Positions 48,442 through 57,083 of a stretch of DNA of 64,000 bases are shown piece after piece. Both the position numbers and the translations under genes were made by a program. This stretch comes from Rhizobiales bacterium 2SD (lineage in GTDB: Bacteria; Pseudomonadota; Alphaproteobacteria; Rhizobiales; Beijerinckiaceae): positions 1 to 64,000 of the forward strand of contig SCMY01000004.1 in assembly GCA_005502805.1 (NCBI GenBank). The letters are read 5' to 3'. The first letter of the stretch is position 1. Each line of letters starts with the position of its first letter. The notes beneath the pieces are model-generated. The model saw nothing but the letters and a program-made list of their open reading frames with translations. It made no database searches and had not been told where the DNA came from.

Positions 48442-49364
48442 GCCGAGAGCCGCGCAAACAGCGCGTCCCAGGCGCGGGCGAGATAGCGCGCGGTATAGAG
48501 CGAGCCGAAGGTGCAGTTGCCGGCGACGGTCTCGACCCGGCCGGCCTTCACCGCCGGCAGCCGCTGCCAGAGTGGCTCGCGCGCCAGCGCCTGCGGCCCG
48601 CCATCGCCGAAATCGATCAGCAGGATACCGTCGACCGCGCCGAGCACATCCCCGAAGGAATCGAGCGTCACCTCGCCATTGGGGCCGAGCCGGTCGGCAC
48701 CGACCTCGCGGCCGCCGAGCTCGGCGAGTACCTGCGCCGGCATGACGAGGCCGTAGCGGGTACCGGCGCTGCGAACCAGCAGCCGGCGCTTGATCGCGTC
48801 GTAGTGCACGGCGGCAACGAGCGTGCGCTCGACCGCTCGCCGATGCCGCGTCCGTATTGCCGCGATCATCTCGGCATGGGCGGCGATGATCCGGACCGCC
48901 ACCTCCTCCCGTCCGAGCCAGCCGCCCAGCCGCGTCAGGTTCTCCTGCCAGCTGATGCGATGGTTGCTCGGCAGGGCCGGGGCGATCGCTGGCAGGCGCG
49001 CCAAGGGCCACCAGTCGGAGTTCGGCGCACTGTCCGGGCACAGGATCAGGTCAGGCGCCAGCATCAGGATCTGCTCAAGATTGGGCGGCGCAGCCAGGAA
49101 GGGCACGTCCGCGGGAACCGGCACCCAGGGCCGCGCCCGGCTGTGGCTGTAGCCGACCAGCGGCAGATCGAAGGCCAGCGCCTGCTCCAGCCCGATGCGT
49201 GAGTCGATCGCCACGACCCGCTGAGGCGCGGCCGGGATGTCGAGCCGGCCGAGCGAGGTCTCGACCTGCCGCGTCGCCGGCGCGGCCAGGGCAGCAGGAG
49301 CGCTGAACAGCGCCGCGGCCCCGGTCGCGAAGGTGCGCCGCGAGAGCTTTGCCCGGCCGCCCAC
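48438..49364 (-). CDS. Iron-siderophore ABC transporter binding protein (FhuD/FepB-like)
   Basis: A 308-residue periplasmic protein. The signal is of Tat type: RRTFATGAAALFSAPAALAAPA, with twin arginines near residues 9-10, as in several FhuD proteins. The N-terminal lobe has LDIPAAPQRVVAIDSRIGLEQALAFDLPLVGYSHS and LEQILMLAPDLILCPDS. The C-terminal lobe ends LPAVKAGRVETVAGNCTFGSLYTARYLARAWDALF. The gene starts 5 bp after the receptor stop and overlaps the permease gene, so receptor, binding protein and permeases are one operon. Confidence 0.91.
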   Translation of the reverse strand: MGGRAKLSRRTFATGAAALFSAPAALAAPATRQVETSLGRLDIPAAPQRVVAIDSRIGLEQALAFDLPLVGYSHSRARPWVPVPADVPFLAAPPNLEQILMLAPDLILCPDSAPNSDWWPLARLPAIAPALPSNHRISWQENLTRLGGWLGREEVAVRIIAAHAEMIAAIRTRHRRAVERTLVAAVHYDAIKRRLLVRSAGTRYGLVMPAQVLAELGGREVGADRLGPNGEVTLDSFGDVLGAVDGILLIDFGDGGPQALAREPLWQRLPAVKAGRVETVAGNCTFGSLYTARYLARAWDALFARLSA

Positions 49365-49369
49365 CCTGC

Positions 49370-51775
49370 TCAGAACTCGAAGGTCGAGGACACCGAGACC
49401 ATGCGCGCCTCGCTCGGATAGAGCAGGTTGAAACCCGGATAGGTCGTCCAGTAGGCCTTGTTGAACAGGTTCGTGACGTTGGCCTGCAGCGTGATCGGCT
49501 TGCCGTCGGCGCGTTCGATCTTGTAGCGCGCGCCAATATCGAAGGTGGTCCAGGCCTTGAGCTTCTGCAGGTTGGCGGCGTCGGCATAGTTCGAGCCGGT
49601 GTAGATCATCCGCCCGAACAGGGTGAGATTACGGACGAAGCCCGGATCCCATTCGACGCCGAGATTGGCCTGCACGCGCGGCGCGCCCTGCGCCGTGTTG
49701 CCGTCATAGAGCCCGTCCTGCGTGCGCGTCAGCTTGGCGTCGAGCAGCGTGACGCCGCCGAGCACCCGCACGCCGGGTGTGAGCTCGCCGGCGAGATTGA
49801 GCTCGATGCCGCGATAGCGGGTCTCGCCATTGTCGTTGAAGGTGTTGGTCACCGTGTCGGCGATGCCGGAGGCCTGCGTCGTGTGGAAGGCGCTGAGCGT
49901 GGTCAGTATCGTGCCCCAGTCGACCTTGACACCGGCCTCGTATTGCTTGGTGACGAAGGGCGGCAGGATCTGGCCGGCATTGGCGAAGGTGTTGCCGACG
50001 ACGGTGCCGACGGTCAGCCCCTCGATATAGCTGGCATAGAGCGAGACGTTCTCGAGCGGCTTGACGACGAGGCCGACCATCGGCGTCAGCGCATTGCTGG
50101 TGTTGCGCGAGGTCGTCGCCTCGGTCACCGCTGCGAAGGTCTTGGCTTCCACATATTGCTGGCGCAGCCCGAGCGTCAGCTGCACGCGCTTGTCGAGGAT
50201 GGACAGCGTGTCGGAGACCGAGAAGCTCGAGAAGGTGCTTTCGTTCTGCTTGTAGCGGATGCGCGCTCCCGGCGGCGGCATCGCCGAAAAGCGGGGATTA
50301 TAGATGTTCGACTGCGTCACCACGTTCGGCGGCTGCGGCGCGCCGGCACGAGCCGAGAACAGCGTGTTGGCAGAGATCACGACCTCGTGCTCGACCGGGC
50401 CGGTGACGAAGCGTCCGCGCAGGCCGGTCTCGCCGGAATGGCGGTTGATGTCGATCAGATAGGCAGCGCTGGTCGCGGTGAAATTGCCGTTCGGCATCAG
50501 CCGCGTGCCGGCTTCGACCGCCTGGTCCCAGTCCATCCGGCTGGCGCCGCCCTTGGCGTAGACGGTGACATCGGGCGCGATGTCGTATTCGGCCGAGAGC
50601 ATGCCGTAGGTGTCGGCGAACTTGCTGTAGTTCCACGGCGAGACGTAGGTCGTGTCGGGCTTGATCGGCCGCGGCACGCGCTGGCCGGCAAGCGGCGTCA
50701 CCGTGTTGTTCATCCGGTCGGTGTTGAGGATCTGGTGGCCGAGATCGAGGGCGACCCGCAGCGCCTCGCCGCGATAATCGAGCGCCAGCGTGCCGTTGAG
50801 CAGGGTCTGCGACTGCTGGCTGATCGGCGTGCCGCCGTCGCGATAGAGCAGGTTCGCGCGGACGCCGAACTCCTTGTTCGCGCCGAAGCGGCGCCCGAGA
50901 TCGAGATGGCCACCGAACTGCGTGTTGCTGAGCCAGGTCGCTGTGAAGCGGGTCAACGGCTCGTCGCCGGCGCGCTTCGGGATCAGGTTGATGACGCCGC
51001 CGACGCCGCTCGGCGAGAGCCCGCCGAGGAAGGCGCCCGGCCCTTTGATGATCTCGACGCGCTCGATGCCGGCCAGCGTGGTCTGGGCATTCGGCGCGAT
51101 GCCGAACAACCCGCCGAAGCCGACTGCGGCATTGCCGATCTGGACGCCGCGGATGACGAAGTAGTTGGCGTTGCCGACATTGGTCGATTCGACATTGCGG
51201 ATGGCCGAGTCGTTCTTGACCACGTCGGCGACCGACTGCGCCCGCTGGTCCTCGATCAGCCTGGCCGTGTAGTTCGAGACGGTCAGCGGCGCGTCCATGA
51301 CGCTCCTGGCGCCGAGCACGCCGAGCTGGCCGCCGGTGGCGATCTGGCCGCCTGGATAGGCCGGCGCCAGGCCCGGCACACCGGCGCCGGTGACATTGAT
51401 CGTGTCGAGCGGGATCGCCCCGGCCGGGACGCCTGCCGCGCCCGGCTGCGGCCTCGCCGGATCGAAAATCTCGACCGTCGTCGCATTGCTGAAGCGATAG
51501 GACAGCCCCGTGCCCGACAGGAGCGCAGCGATCGCTTGCCCCGTCGACAGCGAACCTTGGACCGGACTGCCACGGCGCGAGGCCGCAGCTGTCTCGGCGA
51601 AAACGACATCGATGCCGGTCACCCGAACGATATCGTTCATCGCGGCACGCACCGGCTTGGCGGGAATGTCGAAGCTGTAGGCCGATTGCGCCTGCGCTGG
51701 CCTCATTGTGCCCACACCGAACAACATCGTCGTCGCGAGCAGGAGCCCCACCCTGCCCAGCCTTGCCTTGCTCAT
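49370..51775 (-). CDS. TonB-dependent siderophore receptor with signalling (STN) domain
   Basis: An 801-residue outer-membrane receptor. It has a signal peptide (LGRVGLLLATTMLFGVGTMRPAQAQ), then an STN domain (SFDIPAKPVRAAMNDIVRVTGIDVVFAE), a plug with VMDAPLTVSNYTARLIEDQRAQSVADVV and ERVEIIKGPGAFLGG, and a barrel ending in VSSTFEF. GGAAGG lies upstream of the ATG at 51775; a longer frame would begin in unrelated sequence. The protein has the same plan as the receptor at 41968-44448 but is clearly diverged. Its FecR and sigma factor lie directly upstream. Confidence 0.93.
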   Translation of the reverse strand: MSKARLGRVGLLLATTMLFGVGTMRPAQAQSAYSFDIPAKPVRAAMNDIVRVTGIDVVFAETAAASRRGSPVQGSLSTGQAIAALLSGTGLSYRFSNATTVEIFDPARPQPGAAGVPAGAIPLDTINVTGAGVPGLAPAYPGGQIATGGQLGVLGARSVMDAPLTVSNYTARLIEDQRAQSVADVVKNDSAIRNVESTNVGNANYFVIRGVQIGNAAVGFGGLFGIAPNAQTTLAGIERVEIIKGPGAFLGGLSPSGVGGVINLIPKRAGDEPLTRFTATWLSNTQFGGHLDLGRRFGANKEFGVRANLLYRDGGTPISQQSQTLLNGTLALDYRGEALRVALDLGHQILNTDRMNNTVTPLAGQRVPRPIKPDTTYVSPWNYSKFADTYGMLSAEYDIAPDVTVYAKGGASRMDWDQAVEAGTRLMPNGNFTATSAAYLIDINRHSGETGLRGRFVTGPVEHEVVISANTLFSARAGAPQPPNVVTQSNIYNPRFSAMPPPGARIRYKQNESTFSSFSVSDTLSILDKRVQLTLGLRQQYVEAKTFAAVTEATTSRNTSNALTPMVGLVVKPLENVSLYASYIEGLTVGTVVGNTFANAGQILPPFVTKQYEAGVKVDWGTILTTLSAFHTTQASGIADTVTNTFNDNGETRYRGIELNLAGELTPGVRVLGGVTLLDAKLTRTQDGLYDGNTAQGAPRVQANLGVEWDPGFVRNLTLFGRMIYTGSNYADAANLQKLKAWTTFDIGARYKIERADGKPITLQANVTNLFNKAYWTTYPGFNLLYPSEARMVSVSSTFEF

Positions 51776-51916
51776 GCCCCAACCTTCCCGAAACCCGGTG
51801 ATGCCGGCAGCTCCGCGCACCCGTCGCGCGCTGCCTTCATCTCCTTGTCGTTCGGGAGCCGGCACCACCCTCACCGTTTCCGGAAAAAAGTTTGCGGGGG
51901 CTCGGCGCCACGCAGG

Positions 51917-52888
51917 TCAGGGGCTGACCAAAGTCAGGCGCCCGAGCGTGGTGACCTGGAAACCCACAGAGGACTGCACGGCCGCCAGCGCCGCATCGCC
52001 GTCGCGTAACGCGATGTTGCCACTGACACGCCGGTCGCCGAGCGCGCCGCTCGTCACCACGATGCGGCCGCCGCGATAGCGCCCGATCCGTTCCAGCACA
52101 TCGGTGAGCCGGGCATTGGTGAAGATGTAGCGGCCCTGGCGCCAGGCCGTGGCCTCGGCGAGATCGACGGCATGGGCGCTGCCGAGGCCGCCGGCGCCGT
52201 AGGCGACGCTCTCGCCCGGTTTCAGGACAAGGCGATGGTCGCCATCGCGCAGGGCGACCTCGATGCTGCCGCTGTCGAGCGTCACGCTGACCTCACGATC
52301 CTCGGCCGCGACCTCGAAACGGGTACCGAGCACACGCGCCTCGCCATTGCGCGCCGAGACGATGAAAGGCTCTTGCCCCGGAATGACGCTGAAGAAGGCG
52401 GTACCGCGGATGAGCTCGACCCGGCGCTCGGCTGTGCCGAGATCGACCGTTATCGCGCTGTCGGCATCGAGCAGCACGGTCGAGCCGTCGGCGAGCGTCA
52501 GGCTGCGCTGTTCGGCGCGCGCCGTCGCGTAGTCCGCTCGCCAGTCCTGGAGGAGATGCGGACGCTCCAGCCAGAGCCACGTCGCCGTAAGGCAGAGCAG
52601 CAGGCCCAGTATTGCACCAGCCGCGGCTTTGCCGCGACTGCGCTGGCGCCGCAGTTCTTCGATTTTTTGCAGGGGGCCGGCGAGCGCCGCGGCGTTACGA
52701 CGCTCGATGGTGTCGGAAAGCGGGCCGAGATCGGTCCAGAGCCGCTCGACATTCGCGTAGTGCTGCTCGTGCGTCGCCGACGCCGCGAGCCAGCGCGCGA
52801 AATCCTCGCGATCGGCCGCAGACGGCCTGCCGTTCATGCGCGTGAACCAGGCGATCGCCTGCTTCTCGATCTGCCGCTCGTCCGACAT
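51917..52888 (-). CDS. FecR-family anti-sigma / sigma regulator
   Basis: A 323-residue protein. The cytoplasmic domain is EKQAIAWFTRMNGRPSAADREDFARWLAASATHEQHYANVERLW, the membrane helix is AAAGAILGLLLCLTATWLWL, and the FecR domain has LADGSTVLLDADSAITVDLGTAERRVELIRGTAFFSV. The end has an STN-like part (RLTDVLERIGRYRGGRIVV). The gene starts 9 bp after the sigma gene and is therefore co-transcribed with it, unlike the second locus, where the gap is 103 bp. Confidence 0.92.
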   Translation of the reverse strand: MSDERQIEKQAIAWFTRMNGRPSAADREDFARWLAASATHEQHYANVERLWTDLGPLSDTIERRNAAALAGPLQKIEELRRQRSRGKAAAGAILGLLLCLTATWLWLERPHLLQDWRADYATARAEQRSLTLADGSTVLLDADSAITVDLGTAERRVELIRGTAFFSVIPGQEPFIVSARNGEARVLGTRFEVAAEDREVSVTLDSGSIEVALRDGDHRLVLKPGESVAYGAGGLGSAHAVDLAEATAWRQGRYIFTNARLTDVLERIGRYRGGRIVVTSGALGDRRVSGNIALRDGDAALAAVQSSVGFQVTTLGRLTLVSP

Positions 52889-52897
52889 GGTCCGGAA

Positions 52898-53389
52898 CTA
52901 GCGCAGGCTGTCGCGGCAGGCCAGCAAGGCGCGAGCGATCTCGCGCTCGACCGTGCTGTAGGAGAGCCCGAGCGCCGCCGCGATCTCCTCGTAGGAACAG
53001 GCATGCAACCGGTTCAACATGAAAATCTGACGCGTCCGCTCAGGCAAGGCCGCTACCGTATCGTCGAGTCGCGCGAGCTCCTGCCGAGCGGCGACCACCT
53101 GGTCCGGCAGTATCACGGGTGCAACATATTGCTCCTGCGTGATGCGCTGCGGCAGGCTCGCTCGCCGGCGCTCAGCTCGCAGATAGCTGATCGCGGTGTA
53201 ATGCGTCGCGCGTGTCAGATAGGCGGAAGAGCAGCCGATCTGCTCGCGCGCCCGCGCCCACAGCGTGATGAAGACATCCTGTACGACGTCGGCGGCATTG
53301 GCGGCGCCGACCCGACGTGCAGCCAGCCGTTCGAGCCGGCGTTGCTCCAGTGCATAGAGGCTCTCGATGTGATCGAGGCTCTTGGACAT
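52898..53389 (-). CDS. FecI-type ECF sigma factor
   Basis: About 163 residues from the ATG at 53389 (MSKSLDHIESLYALEQRRL). Region 2 is AANAADVVQDVFITLWARAREQI, and region 4 is LPERTRQIFMLNRLHACSYEEIAAALGLSYSTVEREIARALLACRDSL. In-frame ATGs at 53431 and 53455 would lengthen it, but the shorter form matches FecI proteins. An Irr-type iron box lies 76 bp upstream, so transcription is probably tied to iron status. Sigma, FecR, receptor, binding protein and two permeases follow in one direction. Confidence 0.92.
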   Translation of the reverse strand: MSKSLDHIESLYALEQRRLERLAARRVGAANAADVVQDVFITLWARAREQIGCSSAYLTRATHYTAISYLRAERRRASLPQRITQEQYVAPVILPDQVVAARQELARLDDTVAALPERTRQIFMLNRLHACSYEEIAAALGLSYSTVEREIARALLACRDSLR

Positions 53390-53464
53390 GGCCGAAAAGG
53401 CTCCGCGGACGCCGCTACATTCTGCGTCCATAACAGCGCAAAGTGTCCGCCACAACGACGATGA

Positions 53465-53481
53465 TTTAGAAATAATCTAAA
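53465..53481 (-). promoter_or_regulatory. Irr-type iron control element (ICE box)
   Basis: TTTAGAA-ATA-ATCTAAA matches the ICE consensus TTTAGAA-N3-TTCTAAA at 13 of 14 fixed positions. The core is a perfect 7-base inverted repeat, ATTTAGA (53464-53470) / TCTAAAT (53476-53482). Irr of Rhizobiales binds such sites to control iron genes. It lies 76 bp before the sigma gene. Confidence 0.65.
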
Positions 53482-53588
53482 TAAATCAACATCTAAGCGG
53501 CCAACTTGAGGGAGATCGCCAACGGTCCCCTTCTCCTGGAATCAAGAGGAGGAGCCGCGTTGCTCCCAGCCTGACGGGCCAGGGGCAG

Positions 53589-55208
53589 CTATCGGGCATC
53601 CTCGCGCACCATCTGCGCGCCCTTCTCGCCGATCATCATGCTGGGCGCAGCGGTGTTGCCCGAGGTGATCATCGGCATCACGGAAGCATCGACGACCCGC
53701 AGGCCCGCGACGCCACGCACGCGCAGGCGCTCGTCGAGCACCGCCATGGCGTCGTCGTCTCGGCCCATCTTCGCCGTGCCGACCGGATGGAAGATCGTGG
53801 TGGCGATACGGCCGGCGGCCTCGGCCAGAGCTTGATCCGTCTCGTAGCCCGGCCCCGGCAGGTATTCCTGCGGATTGAAACGGGCGAGCGGCGCCTGCCC
53901 GACGATGCGACGGGTGAGCTTCAAGGCATCGACCGCAACCTGGCGGTCTTCTTCCGTCGAGAGGTAGTTCGGCGCGATCGCAGGCGCCGCGGCCGGATCG
54001 GCCGACTTGATGTGGACGCTGCCGCGGCTCGACGGCCGCAGATTGCAGACGCTCGCCGTGAAGGCGCCGAACGGGTGCAGGCCGTCGCCCCATTTGTCGA
54101 GCGAGAGCGGCTGGAAATGGAATTCGAGATTGGCGGTGGCGTAGTGCGGCGCCGATCTGGCGAAGGCGCCCATCTGCGAGGGCGCCATGGTCAGAGGGCC
54201 GGTGCGGCGCGCCGCATATTCCAGCGCCATCAGTGGCCTTCTCCAGAGCTTGGCATAGTCGGTGTTGAGCGTCTTCACGCCCTCGACCTTGTAGATCGGC
54301 CGCAGCTGCAGGTGGTCCTGCAGATTCTCGCCGACGCCAGGAGAATGATGGACGGTCTCGATGCCGAGCCCGCGCAGGCGCTCGCCGTCGCCGATACCGG
54401 AGCGCTCCAGCAGTGCGGGCGAGCCGACGGCGCCGGCGCTGAGCAGTACCTCGCCGGAGACCCGCGCCAGGTGCCGCTCGCCGCCGCGCATCAGGACGAT
54501 GCCGGTCGCGCGGCCATTCTCGACGACGATGCGTTCGACCAGGCAGCCGAGCTCGACCCGAAGATTGTCACGCTCGAGCGCGGGTTCTAGGAAGGCGCGT
54601 GCCGCGCTGAAACGCCGGCCGCGTTTCTGTGTGACCTGGAAATAGGAGGAGCCTTCGTTGTCGCCGGTGTTGAAGTCGTCGATCTTGCGGATGCCGGCCG
54701 CCTCGGCGGCATCGCGCACCGCATCGAGGATGTCCCAGCGCACGCGCGGGTGCTCGACGCGCATCTCGCCGCCGGAACGATGGAAGCGGCCATCCGGCGC
54801 GATGTGGTCCTCGTGCTTGAGGAAGAGCGGCAGGACGTCGTCCCAGCCCCAGCCTGTCAGTCCTTGCTGGTGCCAGCCGTCATAATCGGCGCCCTGCCCG
54901 CGCATATAGATCATCGCGTTGATCGCCGAACAGCCGCCGACGACCTTGCCGCGAGGATAGGCGAGCGAGCGTCCGCCCAACCCGGCCTCGATCTCGGTCT
55001 GGAACAGCCAGTCTGCCCGCGGATTGCCGATGGCGTAGAGGTAGCCGACCGGAATGTGGAACCAGATCCAGTCGTCCTTGCCGCCAGCCTCGACGATCAG
55101 CACCTTGCGACGGTGATCGGCCGAGAGCCGGTTGGCCAGCACGCAGCCGGCCGAGCCGGCCCCGATGATCACGTAGTCGAAAGTGCCGATGTCGATTTCG
55201 CCGGCCAT
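53589..55208 (-). CDS. GMC-family FAD oxidoreductase (choline/alcohol dehydrogenase-like)
   Basis: A 539-residue flavoprotein. The FAD-binding FDYVIIGAGSAGCVLANRLS (residues about 10-29), GMC signature 1 (YPRGKVVGGCSAINAMIYMRG), signature 2 (LLSAGAVGSPALLERSGIG) and the C-terminal active-site region IFHPVGTAKMGRDDDAMAV with VDASVMPMITSGNTAAPSMMIGEKGA are present. Members oxidise alcohols, choline or sugars. There is no betaine aldehyde dehydrogenase or transporter nearby, so the substrate is open. Single gene, flanked by 130-200 bp gaps. Confidence 0.92.
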   Translation of the reverse strand: MAGEIDIGTFDYVIIGAGSAGCVLANRLSADHRRKVLIVEAGGKDDWIWFHIPVGYLYAIGNPRADWLFQTEIEAGLGGRSLAYPRGKVVGGCSAINAMIYMRGQGADYDGWHQQGLTGWGWDDVLPLFLKHEDHIAPDGRFHRSGGEMRVEHPRVRWDILDAVRDAAEAAGIRKIDDFNTGDNEGSSYFQVTQKRGRRFSAARAFLEPALERDNLRVELGCLVERIVVENGRATGIVLMRGGERHLARVSGEVLLSAGAVGSPALLERSGIGDGERLRGLGIETVHHSPGVGENLQDHLQLRPIYKVEGVKTLNTDYAKLWRRPLMALEYAARRTGPLTMAPSQMGAFARSAPHYATANLEFHFQPLSLDKWGDGLHPFGAFTASVCNLRPSSRGSVHIKSADPAAAPAIAPNYLSTEEDRQVAVDALKLTRRIVGQAPLARFNPQEYLPGPGYETDQALAEAAGRIATTIFHPVGTAKMGRDDDAMAVLDERLRVRGVAGLRVVDASVMPMITSGNTAAPSMMIGEKGAQMVREDAR

Positions 55209-55415
55209 GGCCGCCCTGCTCCTTCCCGCTTCCCTGGTCAGGGATAGAGCGGCGGCGGCATGGCGGCAACGCGCGCAGCGCAGCGCGAAAGATGATTCTG
55301 GTGCTGCTGCAGGCCCCGCATCACATCATCGCTTGCGGTTCTGGCGCCGGCGGGGACCGCCACTTAACAATCTTCGCCGGCCGTTCACTGCGCCGCTCAC
55401 TCAGAGGATACCCGC

Positions 55416-55775
55416 ATGCTTGACTGGACCACCTATCGCACCGAGCTGAAGGGGCGCGTCGGCGATTTCGGCAAGGCTGCCCCCGAGGCGCTTCGCGGCT
55501 ATGCCGCACTGGCCGGCGGAGCGGCGAAGACCACACATCTGGATGCCCGCACGCGCGAGCTGATCTCGCTCGCCGTCGCCGTCACCACGCGCTGCGACGG
55601 CTGCATCACCTCCCATGTCGATGCGGCGATCAAGGCCGGGGTCAGCCGCGAGGAGATCGCCGAGGCGCTCGGCGTCGCGATCGCGATGAACGCTGGAGCG
55701 GCGCTGGTCTATTCGGCGCGCACGCTCGACTGCTTCGAACAGATGACGGCCCCTGCCCCGGCTGCCACAGAATAA
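55416..55775 (+). CDS. Carboxymuconolactone decarboxylase family protein (AhpD-like)
   Basis: A 119-residue all-helical protein. The redox motif is C60-x2-C63 followed by His67 (TTRCDGCITSHVDAAIKAGVSREEIAEAL), the AhpD-type catalytic core. Members act as alkylhydroperoxidases or thiol-disulfide reductants rather than as decarboxylases. AGAGGA lies upstream of the ATG. Partners are not encoded next to it. Confidence 0.9.
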   Translation: MLDWTTYRTELKGRVGDFGKAAPEALRGYAALAGGAAKTTHLDARTRELISLAVAVTTRCDGCITSHVDAAIKAGVSREEIAEALGVAIAMNAGAALVYSARTLDCFEQMTAPAPAATE

Positions 55776-55864
55776 GGCCGGCCTCTCTCCGAAGAAGCCG
55801 GTGCCGGCCCCCGAAGGGGCTCATGCGAGCGCCATATTGCCATGACAGATTGAGCGGGAGGCGC

Positions 55865-55890
55865 GGAACGCCATTCGGTGTTCCGTCGTT
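55865..55890 (+). promoter_or_regulatory. EcfG-type general-stress promoter
   Basis: GGAAC (55865-55869), 17 bases, CGTT (55887-55890), matching GGAAC-N16/17-CGTT. It lies 35 bases before the ATG of the DUF2934 gene, with an AGGAGG ribosome binding site between. The same stretch also forms a 9-bp hairpin with one G-U pair (55864-55885). Confidence 0.65.
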
Positions 55891-55924
55891 TCCTCATCGA
55901 CCGCAACGGAACCAGGAGGACGAG

Positions 55925-56143
55925 ATGAGCCATCTTGGCAAGGCCGAGCGCGAGATCCGCAAGATCGCCTACGCGCTCTGGATGGAGGAAGGGCAGCCGG
56001 AAGGCCGCGACCACGAGCATTGGGAAGCAGCGAAGGCGATCTGGACCTTCCGCAACCGCAGCGAGGAAATCGTCGATCACGGCGCGGAGGACGAGCTCAA
56101 GGGCGAGCGCGCCCGCCGCCGCGAACAGGAATGGCTGTCCTGA
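55925..56143 (+). CDS. DUF2934 protein
   Basis: A 72-residue, highly charged protein of the DUF2934 family: ERRIRKIAYALW-like start (EREIRKIAYALWMEEGQPEGRDHEHWEAAKAIW), then an acidic and basic C-terminus. The IRxxAY-x-LWxxEGxPxGRDxEHWxxA pattern defines the family. Its function is unknown; members are common in alphaproteobacteria and often stress-induced. The AGGAGG at 55914 fixes the start. An EcfG-type promoter stands directly upstream. Confidence 0.9.
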   Translation: MSHLGKAEREIRKIAYALWMEEGQPEGRDHEHWEAAKAIWTFRNRSEEIVDHGAEDELKGERARRREQEWLS

Positions 56144-56286
56144 TCGCCGCTCGCAGGGCTGCGATACTCCGCAGCCCTGCCATTCTCCCTTCGCATGATC
56201 ACCGCCGAGACAAATGACTGCGCGGCCCCCACATTGTCGCTGAAGTGATGTCTGTCCTACTGGTCGGCGCCGCGCGGAGAATAGCC

Positions 56287-56583
56287 ATGACGCAGCACTT
56301 GGAAGCTGGTCCGCTCGTAGTCGTCGAGCGGCCGGAAAGCGGGCTATTCGAGCTCGATTTCCCGGGCGGACGGGCTTTCGCCGTCTATCGCAGCGACGGC
56401 GACAGGATCGTGGTGACTCACACCGAAGTGCCGCCCGCCTTCAATGGCCGTGGCATAGGCTCGCATTTGGCCGAAGGCATTTTCAAGATCGCGCGGGCCA
56501 GCGGGCGGCGCGTGGTGCCGCGCTGCTCTTTCGTTGCGGCCTGGGCGCACCGCCATCCCGACTACGCAGACCTGCTGGCCTGA
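56287..56583 (+). CDS. GNAT-like N-acetyltransferase (YjdJ/COG2388 type)
   Basis: A 98-residue small acetyltransferase-fold protein. The acyl-CoA-binding motif is NGRGIGSHLAEGIFKIARASGRRVVPRCSFVAAWAHRHPDYADL, which is characteristic of the short COG2388 group. Substrate unknown. GGAG is 7 bases before the ATG at 56287. An upstream in-frame start at 56245 is less likely. Confidence 0.85.
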   Translation: MTQHLEAGPLVVVERPESGLFELDFPGGRAFAVYRSDGDRIVVTHTEVPPAFNGRGIGSHLAEGIFKIARASGRRVVPRCSFVAAWAHRHPDYADLLA

Positions 56584-56653
56584 TCCGCTCCGCTCCATCT
56601 TGCCTCGCGGCCACGGATCGCGTTTGAAGGCTCCGTCATGGAACGGAGCCGCC

Positions 56654-57082
56654 ATGCCGGACGATCTTGCCATCACCGATTTCCCGCTGCGGGCGCAGGA
56701 CAAGCTGCGCTATGGCGACACCGATCGCCAGGGCCATGTCAACAACGCGGTATTCTCGACCTTCCTCGAAACCGGACGCGTCGAGCTCATCTATGACCGT
56801 GCCCGCAGACTGGTCGAGCCGGGGACGGCCTTCGTCATCGCCCGGCTGGAGATGGATTTCCGGGCGGAGTTGCTCTGGCCCGGCGAGGTCGAGATCGGCA
56901 CGCGCATCGCCTCTTTCGGCCGCAGCTCGCTCCGGCTCGAGCAGGCGATCTTCCAGGACGGGCGCTGCGTCGCCAGCGGCATCACGGTGATTGTCCAGAT
57001 GGACGAGGCGACCCGAAAAGCGCGGCCGTTTTCCGACGCGATCCGCGAGCAACTGGCTCAGCTCGCCGCACCCGTCGCCTGA
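56654..57082 (+). CDS. Acyl-CoA thioesterase (4HBT hotdog family)
   Basis: A 142-residue hotdog-fold thioesterase. The signature YGDTDRQGHVNNAVFSTFLETGRVEL contains the catalytic Asp of the 4-hydroxybenzoyl-CoA thioesterase group. FRAELLWPGEVEIGTRIASFGRSSLRLEQAIF and ASGITVIVQMDEATRKARPF complete the fold. Substrate unknown. The ATG at 56654 follows GGAGCC. It converges with the GFA gene, the stops being 1 bp apart. Confidence 0.88.
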   Translation: MPDDLAITDFPLRAQDKLRYGDTDRQGHVNNAVFSTFLETGRVELIYDRARRLVEPGTAFVIARLEMDFRAELLWPGEVEIGTRIASFGRSSLRLEQAIFQDGRCVASGITVIVQMDEATRKARPFSDAIREQLAQLAAPVA

Positions 57083-57083
57083 T

